In this document: one piece after another, positions 30,130-39,678 of the stretch
How the letters are laid out: the number at the start of each line of letters is the position of its first letter
Numbering within the stretch: the stretch's first letter is position 1
Assembly (NCBI GenBank): GCA_963575745.1
Contig: CAUYUJ010021048.1
Coordinates: 243,501-307,500 of the forward strand
Direction of reading: 5' to 3'
Length of the DNA stretch: 64,000 nt
DNA from: Prorocentrum cordatum
Lineage: Eukaryota; Sar; Dinophyceae; Prorocentrales; Prorocentraceae
The notes under the pieces: generated by a model
What the model saw: the letters and a program-made list of their open reading frames with translations, nothing else
What the model was told of the DNA's origin: nothing
Databases searched by the model: none
Position numbers and translations under genes: made by a program

Positions 30130-30640
30130 TGTGGGACCCCCACTTCCTCTCGTCTTGGAAAAAACGGCAGGAGGTTTTTTGCAATTTTCGGCCTCCCCTG
30201 ATTCCGGATCCGCCGTACATTTCTGGCAGAGGTTCCAATCAGAAAATCAAACAGAGTACGGCGGATCCGAAGTCAGGGCCCTCCTCGATCGTGGAAGCGT
30301 GGGGCCCCCACCTCTTCTCGTCGTGGACATATCAGGCCGTTTTCGGCCGCCGGGGGCGTTCACTGGGCCTCGCCCTGACCCCGTTTGCGAGTAGGGCAGA
30401 AAATCCCAATCCGCCTTACTCTTCTGAGGCGGACAGGTGGGTCCTACCTTTATGGTTTGGGGTGCACTTCCAACACAATGGTTAAATCGGAAGTCGGCGG
30501 ATCTGGAGTCATGGCCGCCTCCTCTAGTTTTGGATACAAATTTCACGGCGTTATTCTTGTTGTTTGCTGTTTTCGGCCTCCGGAGGCGTTCACACCGCCC
30601 CGGGACTGTCAAAAGAACGGCCCGGGATGAAGAACTGGGC
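30130..30640 (-). repeat. Interspersed repeat, reversed copy of the 7.0-kb family
   Basis: On the minus strand CCCGGGCCGTTCTTTTGACA, GAACGCCTCCGGAGGCCGAA then AACAG match CCGGGTCATTTTCTGACGG and CCCCCGGAAGCCGAAAACG at 7.1 kb. At least three tandem units (GTGGGGGTCCCACAC-like phrases) are visible. It contains a perfect 14-bp inverted repeat, CGGATCCGCCGTAC at 30205-30218 and its complement at 30256-30269. Confidence 0.6.
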
Positions 30641-30717
30641 CTATGAAAGGGGTCTAAACCACTGGGGGTCGACGTCGCGCACACAAATCACGAACTCGGA
30701 GTTCTGGGAGGGGGGGC

Positions 30718-30912
30718 CCAGGAGAGGGGAAGGAGGAGGAGGAGGAGCAGGAGGAGGAGAGAGGGAAACGAGGAAGAGGAGGAGGCGGAGGAGGAGGCGG
30801 AGCAGGAGGAGGAGGAGGCGGATGAGGATGAGGAGGAAGAGGAGGCGGATGAGGAGGAGGAGGAGGAAGAGGAGGAAGAGGAGGAGGGAGGAGGAGGAGG
30901 GAGGATGCGGAG
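30718..30912 (+). repeat. (GGA)n tract
   Basis: GGAGGA repeat with GCG and ATG interruptions. Frames give Arg/Glu or Ser/Leu repeats only. Confidence 0.9.
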
Positions 30913-31479
30913 GGTGAGGCGACGATGGAGGGGGGAGGGGCAATGCATATATGCATCCAGGGGCGCCGATGGTCCATGTCTCCGGCGAGGCTCCCCAGGC
31001 GCAGGGGGGCCCCTGGCCGCTGGGGGCGGCGCCTGATCTTTGGGTCTGGGCGCCCAACTCTCCGGCGAGATGACTTCGATCCATTCCTGCGTGTCTCTCC
31101 GAGTTCGGCCTCTCGCGGGGCGAGAAGCTGCCCCCAGGGACAACAGCACATCGTCGGATGCCTGGATGCGGCATGTGTCGTGAAGTCTCCAGCGCTGCTC
31201 CCTGACAACCCGCGCCTCGTTCAACCTTGAGCGACCACGGCTTGCCGACAGCGCAGCCTGCTCGATGTTCCATGTCAGAAAGGGTCGCCACCACCTCGAG
31301 GAAACGGGCCCCCCTGGACGTCCCAGACCCCCCCGCCAAGACTCCCAAAGGCATCAAAATATACCTCCCTCCTTCCCTCCATATCGATCCTCCACTTCCA
31401 GGAGGAGGTGGTGGCCCCCCTAGAAGTGACCCCCATCGGCACTGCACGCTTGACCCGCGGCAGGGCAGACCAAGAATAA
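30913..31479. other. No recognisable gene
   Basis: GC-rich unique-looking DNA. Minus-strand frames through it are joined to repeat-encoded frames and show no motif I recognise. Confidence 0.35.
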
Positions 31480-31494
31480 TAATAAGAATACGAA

Positions 31495-31525
<31 letters not shown>

Positions 31526-31600
31526 AAGAAGAAGAAGCAGAAGAAGAAGAAGAAGAAGAAGACAAAGAAGAAGAAGAAGAAAAACAGAGGAGAGAGGAGG
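31480..31600 (+). repeat. (AAG)n tract downstream of LINE B
   Basis: AGAAGAAG repeat with AATAAT at its left edge. It lies about 140 bp past the last LINE B coding remnant and might mark the tail region of the element. Confidence 0.85.
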
Positions 31601-31755
31601 ATGACGAGAACAAGGAACAAGGACGAGGACAAGGAGCACGAGGACATGGAGGAGGAGGAGGAGTGCACATACTCCAAGAGGAAGAGACGAGGGTAAGCGG
31701 GCAGGACGCGAGACGAGGGCAAATTGTCCGCACGCGTAAGTCCACTGGGGCGGGC

Positions 31756-33041
31756 CTACTTCCAGAGCAATGCTTTGGCGGCGCTCAACCCTTCAGCTAT
31801 CGTGGCTGGGGTCGGCGTTGCGTGCTTCAGTTTGTTGTGCAGATTGAAGGCCAGCGCTGTCCGCTGGATCGACCGCAGCAGCGAGAGGTCGCTGTCGGGA
31901 TCAGACGGGCAGGCGGCGGCGGGGCCAAAGCCACAGTGTGTAAGTGTGTTGCGGAGCGGGGGAGAGTCGGGGGACCAGAGGAGGCTCAGGAGGCCAGGGC
32001 AGGAGAGGTAGTGAGGGAACGAGTCGGGTGCCGCCTGGCACCCAAACACGCGCTGTTTCTGCTGGAGGGCGTGCATGCGATGGGTGGTTGCTCACCCCCC
32101 AGCAAGCGTCTTGTGAACAGCCCAGCGCCAGCTGGGGCGGACTTTGCGGAGTTCGCTGGCGAGAGCAGACCAGCGCGTCGCGAGCTCCGGGGCTGATGGC
32201 GGCTGCTGAATGCCCCAGGCTGCGATGCGCTTCTCGAGTGACTGTGAACGGCGATGAAAAAGAGGCGCGGCGAAGCTCGAGCGCGACCGAGCGCTGCACC
32301 TTAGGGCGGCGCGGTGGCTCGGCAGCTGGGGCCTCGCGGAGCTCGCGGGCAACTGCGCGGTTTGCCGCGGCCGCGGCAGCTGCAGAAAACGGGGCGGCAC
32401 GCTTCCCGCAGGACAGGGCATGGTAGAATTGCACGATGGAAGTGTCCTCTTCTCAAAAGTGCGGAGACCGCTGCCCAGACCCCCACCGATGGAAGGAGTG
32501 AGCCGTGCTCTTCTCCCACGCGGGGTCTCGTAGGCGCGCATGGAATGGTTCCCATTCCCCGCGCAGCGTGTAGGTAGCAAAACGTATTGCGGCGGCGACG
32601 GCAGAAATCTGGGCAGATCGTGGGACAGGAGGCGGGCGCCACCCCGCCATTGCAATGAGATCTACCTTGCGAAACGCGTTCGGCGGCACACAGAGCGTTT
32701 TGTGAAATATGCATTGTTCACGGCGACCAATCTTCAGATCAAGCGGAAAGAATTGCGGGACATAGCTGAGCGTCGAAACGACCGATGCGTTGTGCAGTCG
32801 AACGGTGGCATCGCTGCCACTCTGGACAAGCTGGAGAGAATTGCCGCGCTGCCACCATTTCTGCCCAGGGGCGAGCCATTGCGAGGCAGGAGAGGCCGAG
32901 TGTCCGAGGATGGCCCCGAGGTACTTGGCTCGCCCCGATACCGAAAAGCCCTCCCAGGAGGGGCAGAAGTCGGCCAGGAGGGATTTCGTTAGAGCCATGG
33001 TGGCAGGCGTAGTCTTCGCCCAAAGCGGGACGACGACGCAC
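31756..33041 (-). pseudogene. LINE B ORF2 C-terminal part: RT thumb and zinc knuckle
   Basis: Continues ORF2 after a frame change at about 33075. It reads KPRKCVVVPLWAKTTPATMA, SGRAKYLGAILGH, NASVVSTLSYVPQFFPLDLK and TLCVPPNAFRKVDLIAMAGW. After further frame changes, MHALQQKQRVFGCQAAPDSF then PHYLSCPGLLSLLW (32076-31756) forms a CxxxxxxxxHYLSCP knuckle. The YLG and SYVxQFF blocks match LINE A. Confidence 0.75.
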
Positions 33042-33074
33042 TTACGAGGCTTGAGCGCGAGGGGCGCGAGCGCC

Positions 33075-35504
33075 TCAGCAGCGCAGGGGGCTCAGAAGCG
33101 CGCGCAGCGTGTCGAACGGGAACGCGAGGAGGCCAGTGTCGTCCGCGCACACGCCGAGGTTGCCCTTGTCGTAGTCAGGGGTGCCATCGACCGTCTCGAC
33201 GAACGAAGCGAGGCGGCGCACCAGCGGGCCCATCGCGATCGCCCTCGCTGAGCCACTCGCAGGGCAGCCATGCGCCGCGCCAGACTCGATCGGGAACATG
33301 AAGTGACGGACGCAGTCGATATTGAGGAAGCTGTTCGGGGCGTGGCACAGCTGGCGGAAAATGCTGAGCAGGCCCTCAGGAACTCCAAATCGCCCCAGGG
33401 ATGCGAAGAGCCAGACCCGTCCAAGCGACGGGAACGCCGCAGCGAAGTCGAAGCTGGTAAAGACGGGTTTGTGCAGCTCGGCGTCAGGGCGCACCCCTGC
33501 ACGGCGCATCTTCGCGTCTAGGTCGACGATGTGTTTGGTGAAGTTGCGGCCGACGACGAGGCCCTGCTGCGCGTGATGCGTCCGCTCTGCCACGGCGGAC
33601 TTGATGGGGAAATTGGCCGCGCCCGCGATGGCCTTGACACCCGTGTTGTTAAGGGGGGGGGGGGGGGGCGGGCGAGTGTCCTCTGGCATTCGGTCCGTCG
33701 CGAGCTCGCACGTGAGGTTGTCGCCCTTTGGGGGGAAGGCGAAGTCGGAGTTATTCAGATCGTGGATCAAGTCAGCGTTGGAGCAGAGATGCCACGCGAG
33801 GTCCTCGAGCAGGTCAAAGGACGCGCCGACGGCAAGCCAGGCGCGGCACGGCAAGAGGTCGGGCCCAAGCGCAGACGGCGCAGTGAGCTGCAAGAAGCCG
33901 CGGATCTGCGCCTTGGCGGGTGCGCCAACGTCAATGGTGGGAAAGAGCGGCATGTGCGATGCGATGTACTGCTTGACCTTCACTTCGTCGACCTGCTTGC
34001 GCTCGAAGGCAGGGCGCCAGCTGTCGCGAGGTGCGTCCACCATCGCACAACTCTCTCTGGCCGCCGTCGGAAGGCCCGAAGGGCCGGTGGTTTTGATGCC
34101 CCAGCGGACAAAGCGGCGCCTCCATGGGGGCCCAAAGGAAGGCTCTGCGCTGGGACGCACGGGTAATCTTTCGGAGCTTCTCAGGCTCGATGGCCCCCGG
34201 CGAGCCCCGCGGCAACTGGGCCGCTCTTGTGCCAGAGAGCGCTGCCGAGCCTCGAAGTCGCCGTGCAGGGCGGGGGATTTCATGGCGAACTCGGCGGCGC
34301 CCGAGAGCGCGATGACGCCGTCGTCCGAAACAAGGTACTTTGAGCCGAGCTCGGTGGTGGACTGCAGACGGCGTGCCAGGTGGATGTCCTGGCGCCAGAT
34401 CGCTCGCGAGATTGAGCGTGCCGTGATCACCTGGCCGTCGGAATGGTTGGTCTTGCCGATCTCTCCAGCTGCGCGGCTGACCCAATCATCACGGAAAAGA
34501 CGGGCAGTCTCAACCATGAGACGCTTGTGCGTGCGCCAGCGGTTCGCGATCGGCAGGTGGGTCGCGACGGCGTGGTCGAGCATCTGTTGGAGGCACTTGG
34601 CGAACGAGGGGTCGCGGAAGATGGCTGGGGGGATAGCCTGCTCCACTGGCGGCGTCCTCGGCATGATACCAATGGTGTAGGAGACGATGGCGCGGTCGCT
34701 GAAGAGGCGGCCCGAGAGGATGGCAGGGTCGTGGGCGATGCGGATGACCGGCGTGAGCTCAAGCGAGGCGTGCGACGGCAAGCTGATGAAGATTCGGCCG
34801 ATGGCTGAAGCGGTGAAGTCGGACTTGTTGAAGCGCGTCGGTAGGTCGGACTCGATCTCCAGCACGCTGTCAAAGAGGGCCTTCCAGAACGGCTGTTGCT
34901 GCCGAGCGCTGTTGTCCAGCGCGAGGCGGGCGCGCTGTGGCTGCGGCTGGAAGAAGCTGTTCGGCGGGCGGCTGGCAGTGTTGAAGTGGTGCAGGGCGAT
35001 GAAGGTGCGGTGCAGGTAGTTGGCTTCCGCCCACGTGCGGTGTTGGTGCCAGGCTCGTTGAATGCGATCTCGACCCCTGGCGTCGATCTCGTGATTATGA
35101 ACGTTCATGATGACGATGGTGTTGCGGGTGACTGCGTAGGTGACGGCGACGAGCTGGACGCGGCCTTTGACGAGCTCCTCGTGGGCGAAGATCGGGAGCT
35201 GGGACGGCCGCGGCTGCTCCAGCTGCCCGCGCGTGGGCCGCGGGATGAGGGCGGCCGCGCCGCCCGTGCCCACGCGCGCGTCATCGGCGGACTCGTCGAC
35301 GAACTGTGAGAAGAAGAGCTTGCACGGGCAGGGCTGGGCGTCGACCCGCGCGCGGAGAAGCTTTTCCGAGCCGTGGGACTCCGGCAGGATAATGGCAGCG
35401 CGCTGGCGCATGCACTGCTGCAGGGCTGCCCGTTTGCGGCGGCGCTTCGAGCGCTTGTGGCGCATGAGCGCGCGGGCGTTCCAGGTGATGAACGAGCAGG
35501 GCAA
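33075..35504 (-). pseudogene. LINE B ORF2: degenerate APE-type endonuclease plus reverse transcriptase
   Basis: Open for 809 codons; the first codon shown is TTG and the frame is open upstream, overlapping the end of ORF1, so the true start is unclear. Endonuclease blocks: FITWNARALMRHK, ILPESHGSEK, TGGAAALIP, MNVHNHEI. The GDFN block is HHFN and the final SDH is SDRAIV, so two catalytic residues are lost. RT blocks: LVVGRNFTKHIVDLDAKM, FTSFDFAAAFPSLGRVWLF (motif A), GAAHGCPASGSARAIA (motif B) and LGVCADDTGLL (motif C, ADD intact). The frame ends soon after motif C. Confidence 0.85.
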
Positions 35505-35541
35505 AGTGTCCTCGACTGGCTTCCACGGTGCCCAGGGGCGG

Positions 35542-37444
35542 CTAAACCCGCCACGTGGCCTCAGCCGTGTCCGCTAAGAGCGCCTGGAAAGAAATGAGGA
35601 CGGCGCCGCGGCCGATGTCGCGGAAGTGAGCGAGCTCGACTGCCTTCTCGCTCCACTCCAAGATGGTGGGATCGGCATGGTCTGCGACGTCCAGGCGCAC
35701 GACGGGCATGGCGCTGCAGTGGATATCGCCCTTGGTGCGGTATGCTTTCCAGGCCTGTTGCGGATAGCGATGCTGGAGAAGTTGGAGGAGTTTCTTGCAC
35801 TGGATCTCGGAACGGATCTGCTTGGGGGCCTTGCCAGGGTTGAGGTAGATGTCAGTCGGCACACCCATAGTGTCCGTCGATGTGAATCGCTTCCACTTCC
35901 CTGCAGCATCGCGAAGGGCTCGAGAGAGAGCAAGTGCCCGAGGAACTGCGAAGGCGCGATCTCCTCTGACTCGAAGAATGAAGCGGCGTGCAGGTTCATC
36001 TCCGCTAGCTCGACGGCGTCCGTGTCCAGGTTGGCGGACGCAATCCACTCCTGCAGGTCGTTGAGGAGCACGCCAGGCGCGATGGGGCGTTGGGCTCCGA
36101 TGGCGAAGATCGTCGGGTCGATCGCGCGGTCCAAGTCGGCGGGCCTGGTGGGGTCCGCGATCGGGGCCTGCGCCTCGGCGAGCGCGAGCGACTCGCGCAT
36201 CCGGTCGATCTGCCGCCGCATCTTTTGCTGGTCTGCAGCTTGTCTGTCCTGTTCGCGGCGGGTTCGAGCAACGACATCATGAAGGGAGTCGACTCGGCGT
36301 TCAGTGCCTTGAACTTGCTGTGCGAGAAGTTGACGAAAGCTTTCTCTGGATTGATTAAGTAGCTGATTGGCCTGCGCTTGGAAGGTACTTGCTGCGTGTG
36401 CGACTTGTGCTTGCATGAGTTATTGTAGTGCTTTGTCCAGGTCAGGATCCAGTCCAAGGAGACGAACGAGCTCAGGCGCAGGTGGTGTGGCTTGGTCGGC
36501 TTCAGCATGATGCGCGGTGGTGGCTCCGATGGTGGCGGCTCCTCCAGCGGCTGGGAGTAGACCGTGGCCTTGAGCTGCGGCAGCATGAGCATGTGAGGCT
36601 GCGCTTCCTTCGCGCCAGGGACCAGCTGCTCTTGCCAATGGATCGGGACGAGGGGCTGCAGCTGGCTGCTGTGCATGAGGTTCAGTCCAGACGCCATGTC
36701 GGTGTTGTTGAGGAGCAGCGTCGGCAGCAGCGCGAGGGGGAACTTGCGGTTCTTTTTCGCCTGTGTCCATGGCGAAGGTGGGCGTCTGCTGCGCCTGGCG
36801 GGCTGAGGATCTGCCTGCTCGTGCTGCTTGTCCCGATGCTCTTCCCGAACGTGGTTCGGCTGGCTGCGAGGAGAAGCCGTTGTCGCCGTACGTTGCCAGT
36901 GTATTGCGGGCGGCGGATGCACGAGAGCCTTTATCATCGCTTTCATGGGGGCCCCGATGTGCGCGGTCAGGTTCGAGACGTACCTTTTCTCGGCGACGGT
37001 CTTTCCTTCTGCGGCTGGTTGAGGGGGCATTGCGTGAAGTGGAACGCTCTTCACTGGAAGACATGGTTGGAACTCGACTGGCACGGAGTTGTTTTGAGCT
37101 GCGCCACTTACCAATCTGAATACGATGCCACTGCGTGGCTGCTGCTGCTGCTGCTCGGAAACGAACGCGACGACGTCCAGCGGGATACGGACGCGGGGAT
37201 CGACGAGAGGAAGCTCAGGCACGGAGTACAGGGAAGCGGGGATATGGATGCTCGGCCCAGGGCGCGAGAGAATATGGATGCTCGGCGCAAAGCTCACGAG
37301 ACACACAGCGATATGGAAGGCGGCGTGCAACGCCGGGATATAACGCAGGAGTGGACGGCAGCTCGTCCCTGGGTGTGGCTGCAAGACAGTTGGGACTGGC
37401 CGCGGACTAGCGGTGTCCACGCTGGGCTCGCGATGGCGTGCCAT
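35542..37444 (-). pseudogene. LINE B ORF1 (coiled coil, conserved C-terminal block)
   Basis: After the leader an ATG frame reads MARHREPSVDTASPRPVP. From 37064 another frame is open for 214 codons (SSEERSTSRNAPSTSRRRKD ... LLGLDPDLDKALQ), meets a single TAA at 36420-36422, and continues in the same frame from an ATG at 36416. The second part has a coiled coil (FQAQANQLLNQSRESFRQLL; REQDRQAADQQKMRRQIDRM), then DRAIDPTIFAIGAQRPIAPG. A frame change near 35990 leads to GKWKRFTSTDTMGVPTDIYL and IHCSAMPVVRLDVADHADPT, ending at 35542. Several blocks align with LINE A ORF1. Probably an RNA-binding ORF1 protein, now inactive. Confidence 0.7.
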
Positions 37445-37465
37445 CTTGAGCCAAAATGTCTCCGG
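37445..37465 (-). other. Relict dinoflagellate spliced leader at LINE B 5' end
   Basis: The minus strand reads CCGGAGACATTTTGGCTC followed by AAG, agreeing with DinoSL at 19 of 21 positions (differences at bases 4 and 7), preceded by T. An ATG follows immediately (37444-37442), opening MARHREPSVDTASPRPVP. Position and 3' end (CTCAAG) are the same as in LINE A. Confidence 0.8.
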
Positions 37466-37466
37466 A

Positions 37467-37540
37467 AGGAGGAGGAGGAGGAGGAGGAGGAGGAGGAGGA
37501 GGAGGAGGAGGACGGAGAGCGAGAGAGAGAGAGAGAGGAA
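37467..37540 (+). repeat. (GGA)n then (GA)n tract upstream of LINE B
   Basis: Trinucleotide GGA run followed by GAGAGAGAGA, beginning 2 nt beyond the spliced-leader relic. As with LINE A, the 5' end of the element abuts a trinucleotide tract. Confidence 0.9.
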
Positions 37541-38039
37541 CCCAGGAGTCATGCTGTTCCCATCGCACTTCAAGGGCGACTCCCCAACCATAATCTCGAG
37601 CACCGAAGAAAGCGTCGAAACAATGTCTGCCCGAAACCCTGGAGAACTGTAGAACGACTATCGCCTCCCAGGCCCAACACGTGACACATTTCGCAGGAGT
37701 GTCGCGCTTCTGGGCCCTGCAGGCCCAGGCGCTCGAAATTCTTCCCGTGCTCGAATTTGTTTAGGATGATCGCGGCTGAAGCAGGCTGGAACATCATAAC
37801 CCAGAAGGGGAGGAAAGAAGAGGGCTTGCAAGATGATGTCGAAGGGAGGCGGGAGGGTTTGCGGGATGATTTTGACGGGAGGCGCGACTGTCCGAGGAGC
37901 TCAGGCCAGTCCCGCCTGTCTGGGCAGCGCAGGGCCACCTCCGCCCGAGGGGGGGGGGGAAAGGGGCAGGCTCATCAAGCTTCGCCTCTGCCTGCCCGTT
38001 CGGCCGCCCACATCCGACGGGCCGCGATGCATCTCGATT
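37541..38039. other. No recognisable gene
   Basis: Includes a short internal duplication (GATGATNTCGAAGGGAGGCG-like phrases near 37830-37890). No supported coding region. Confidence 0.35.
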
Positions 38040-38262
38040 CTGTGGCAACTCATGGGGGCCTCCCGCACCATCTTGCTGCCACTTGCGGATCGACGCTGAC
38101 CGACGCTAATCGGCACGAGTCGACGCTAGATCGACGCAAATCGACGCTAAATCGACGCTCATCGGCGCTCTCCCATCGATTACCAGACGCTGACGCTCGC
38201 TAATGCAATGTAGCGACAGAATTTCGAGGGCAGACAAGGCCCCCACGATTTGCTACCGAACA
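38040..38262 (-). mobile_element. Introner-like sequence, copy outside the Cys-rich gene
   Basis: Homologous to intron 3 of the gene at 39679-43004. Shared blocks, read on plus: GGCAACTCATGG, then CCTCCCGCACCATCTTG (CCTCCCATACCATCTTG in the intron), then TCGACGCTA-type short repeats, CATCGATTNCCA, and CCCACGATTTGCTACCGAAC (CCCACGATCTGCTACCGAAC). On the minus strand homology starts at GTTCGGTAGC and ends at CAG in both copies, so the shared block itself has intron-like GT and AG ends. The short-repeat centre is longer here. Confidence 0.65.
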
Positions 38263-39678
38263 TCTCGGGGTGGACGAACAGGGGGGGGAAGCAGAGGGGG
38301 GTTAGCCAAGCTAGGTGAGCTCGCGCCAGGTCTGCCATCCTACCACTCTCACCCGCCCCCTGCCCCCCCCAATACGCGAACGTTCTCTCAATGTGCCGAG
38401 CGCGCCTAGGTTTTCCGGCGCCCCCTGGCGCATGAGGCGCACATTCGTGGAGGCGAGCGTCCGGCGGTGAAACCCAAACCTGGTGCACGCGGCAGCCCCC
38501 ACTGCGAGGCGGGGGCTTATCCATGACCATCGCCCGGGGGATCGATCCTCGGGGACCTCGGCAGGCGGTGGATTATATGTCTAGATGGCCTCCCCAGGGC
38601 CCGAATCTGTCCCCCTCCACCGCCTGCCGATGTCCCTGCAGGTCGATCCCACAGGCAGTGGTTCTGGGTCCACCCCCGCCTCGAACCCATCTCTCCCAAT
38701 CCACCTCTTTCGCCCACCCCAGGCAGTGCACGAGTGGAAGCGAACTTGTACTGTGACACAACTCGACCTGGCCTGCCCTGGACTAATGTGCAGGCGGGGC
38801 CCGGGAAACACATCGTCGGCCCGTTGTGGTCCACTCGCGCCGTACCGGTCTGGCGCGAGCGAATTTGCCCAGCCAGAACTGGCACTGTGTCAGAAGATGG
38901 TCCGACTCGCAACGGCTGGACAGCCCGATCGGAGGAGGAGGAGGAGGAGAAGGAGGACAACGAGGAAGGAGGAAGGGGAGGGCGAGGAGTTGGTGGTGGT
39001 GGAGGAGTGAGCCGACCGATTTACCACTAAAGGGGCACTTCTTTTGAATTCGCCCAAGGCACCTTCCAGCTGCGACCGTCAGCGGCCAGTCGCGTTATGA
39101 GTCGCACCTACATCTGTATGTATTGACAAACCACCCCGCTTCAAGAGGGGAAGAGTGGGCCCTCCTTCATCTCCTACCTGTTCCTCCTCCTCCTCCTCCT
39201 CGTCCTCCTCCTCCTCCCTCTCTCTTTCTCCCTCCCTCCCTCCCTCCTCCTCCTCATCCTCAGTAAGATCATCTCTCTCAGGAGGCTGCCAGCCTCTTCA
39301 ACCCGCGTGGCGCCTTGGTGGGAGCCATGGGAGCCTGCACGTAGGACCTCCAAGGTCCAACAACGCCTGAGGTGCTCGTGCGGATGGCCAAGCGCTTCGA
39401 GAGCACAATACAAGTAAAGCAGGCGTGTTCGACTGGGCTCCGGGAACAGCGTGGCGCTGACACTGCCTGGACATGAGGAACACCGCGTGCATATGGCGAC
39501 ATGCGTGCAGCAGCTAAGCTGTGGGCTTCGACCTGCGAAGCGCGGAGGCCGATCGAAAACGAGACGTGCTACGGGGCGGCTGGCAAACTCGGCCAGCCCC
39601 AGCTTCAGAGGCTGGAGGAGGTGGAGGTGGAGCAGCAGCAGGTGGAGGGTATGCTCCCAGAGTGGCCACGTCGACGTC
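38263..39678. other. Unassigned stretch downstream of the Cys-rich gene
   Basis: Contains GGA tracts (38935-38965) and a CTC tract (39182-39260). Minus-strand DNA next to 39679 could include the 3' UTR of the Cys-rich gene. The frame at 38530-38263 could be an exon before the introner-like copy but resembles nothing I know. Confidence 0.3.

Larger units (their letters stand above)
31740..37465 (-). mobile_element. LINE B: spliced-leader-headed non-LTR retroelement, nearly full length
   Basis: On the minus strand: DinoSL-like 5' end (37465-37445), ATG-started N-terminal frame (37444), ORF1 (to 35542), ORF2 with endonuclease-like and RT domains (35504-33075), and after one frame change the RT thumb and C-terminal zinc knuckle (to about 31756). 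About 5.7 kb, with few lesions compared with LINE A. Same orientation and domain order as LINE A, but clearly diverged, so these are two lineages and not a recent duplication. Confidence 0.88.

Noticed and set aside
28989-30485. 498-codon His/Ile-rich ORF
   Set aside because: Runs through a CAT tract.
36428-37684. 418-codon plus-strand ORF opposite LINE B ORF1
   Set aside because: Antisense shadow of ORF1 in GC-rich DNA; no motif, and the minus strand has the conserved blocks.
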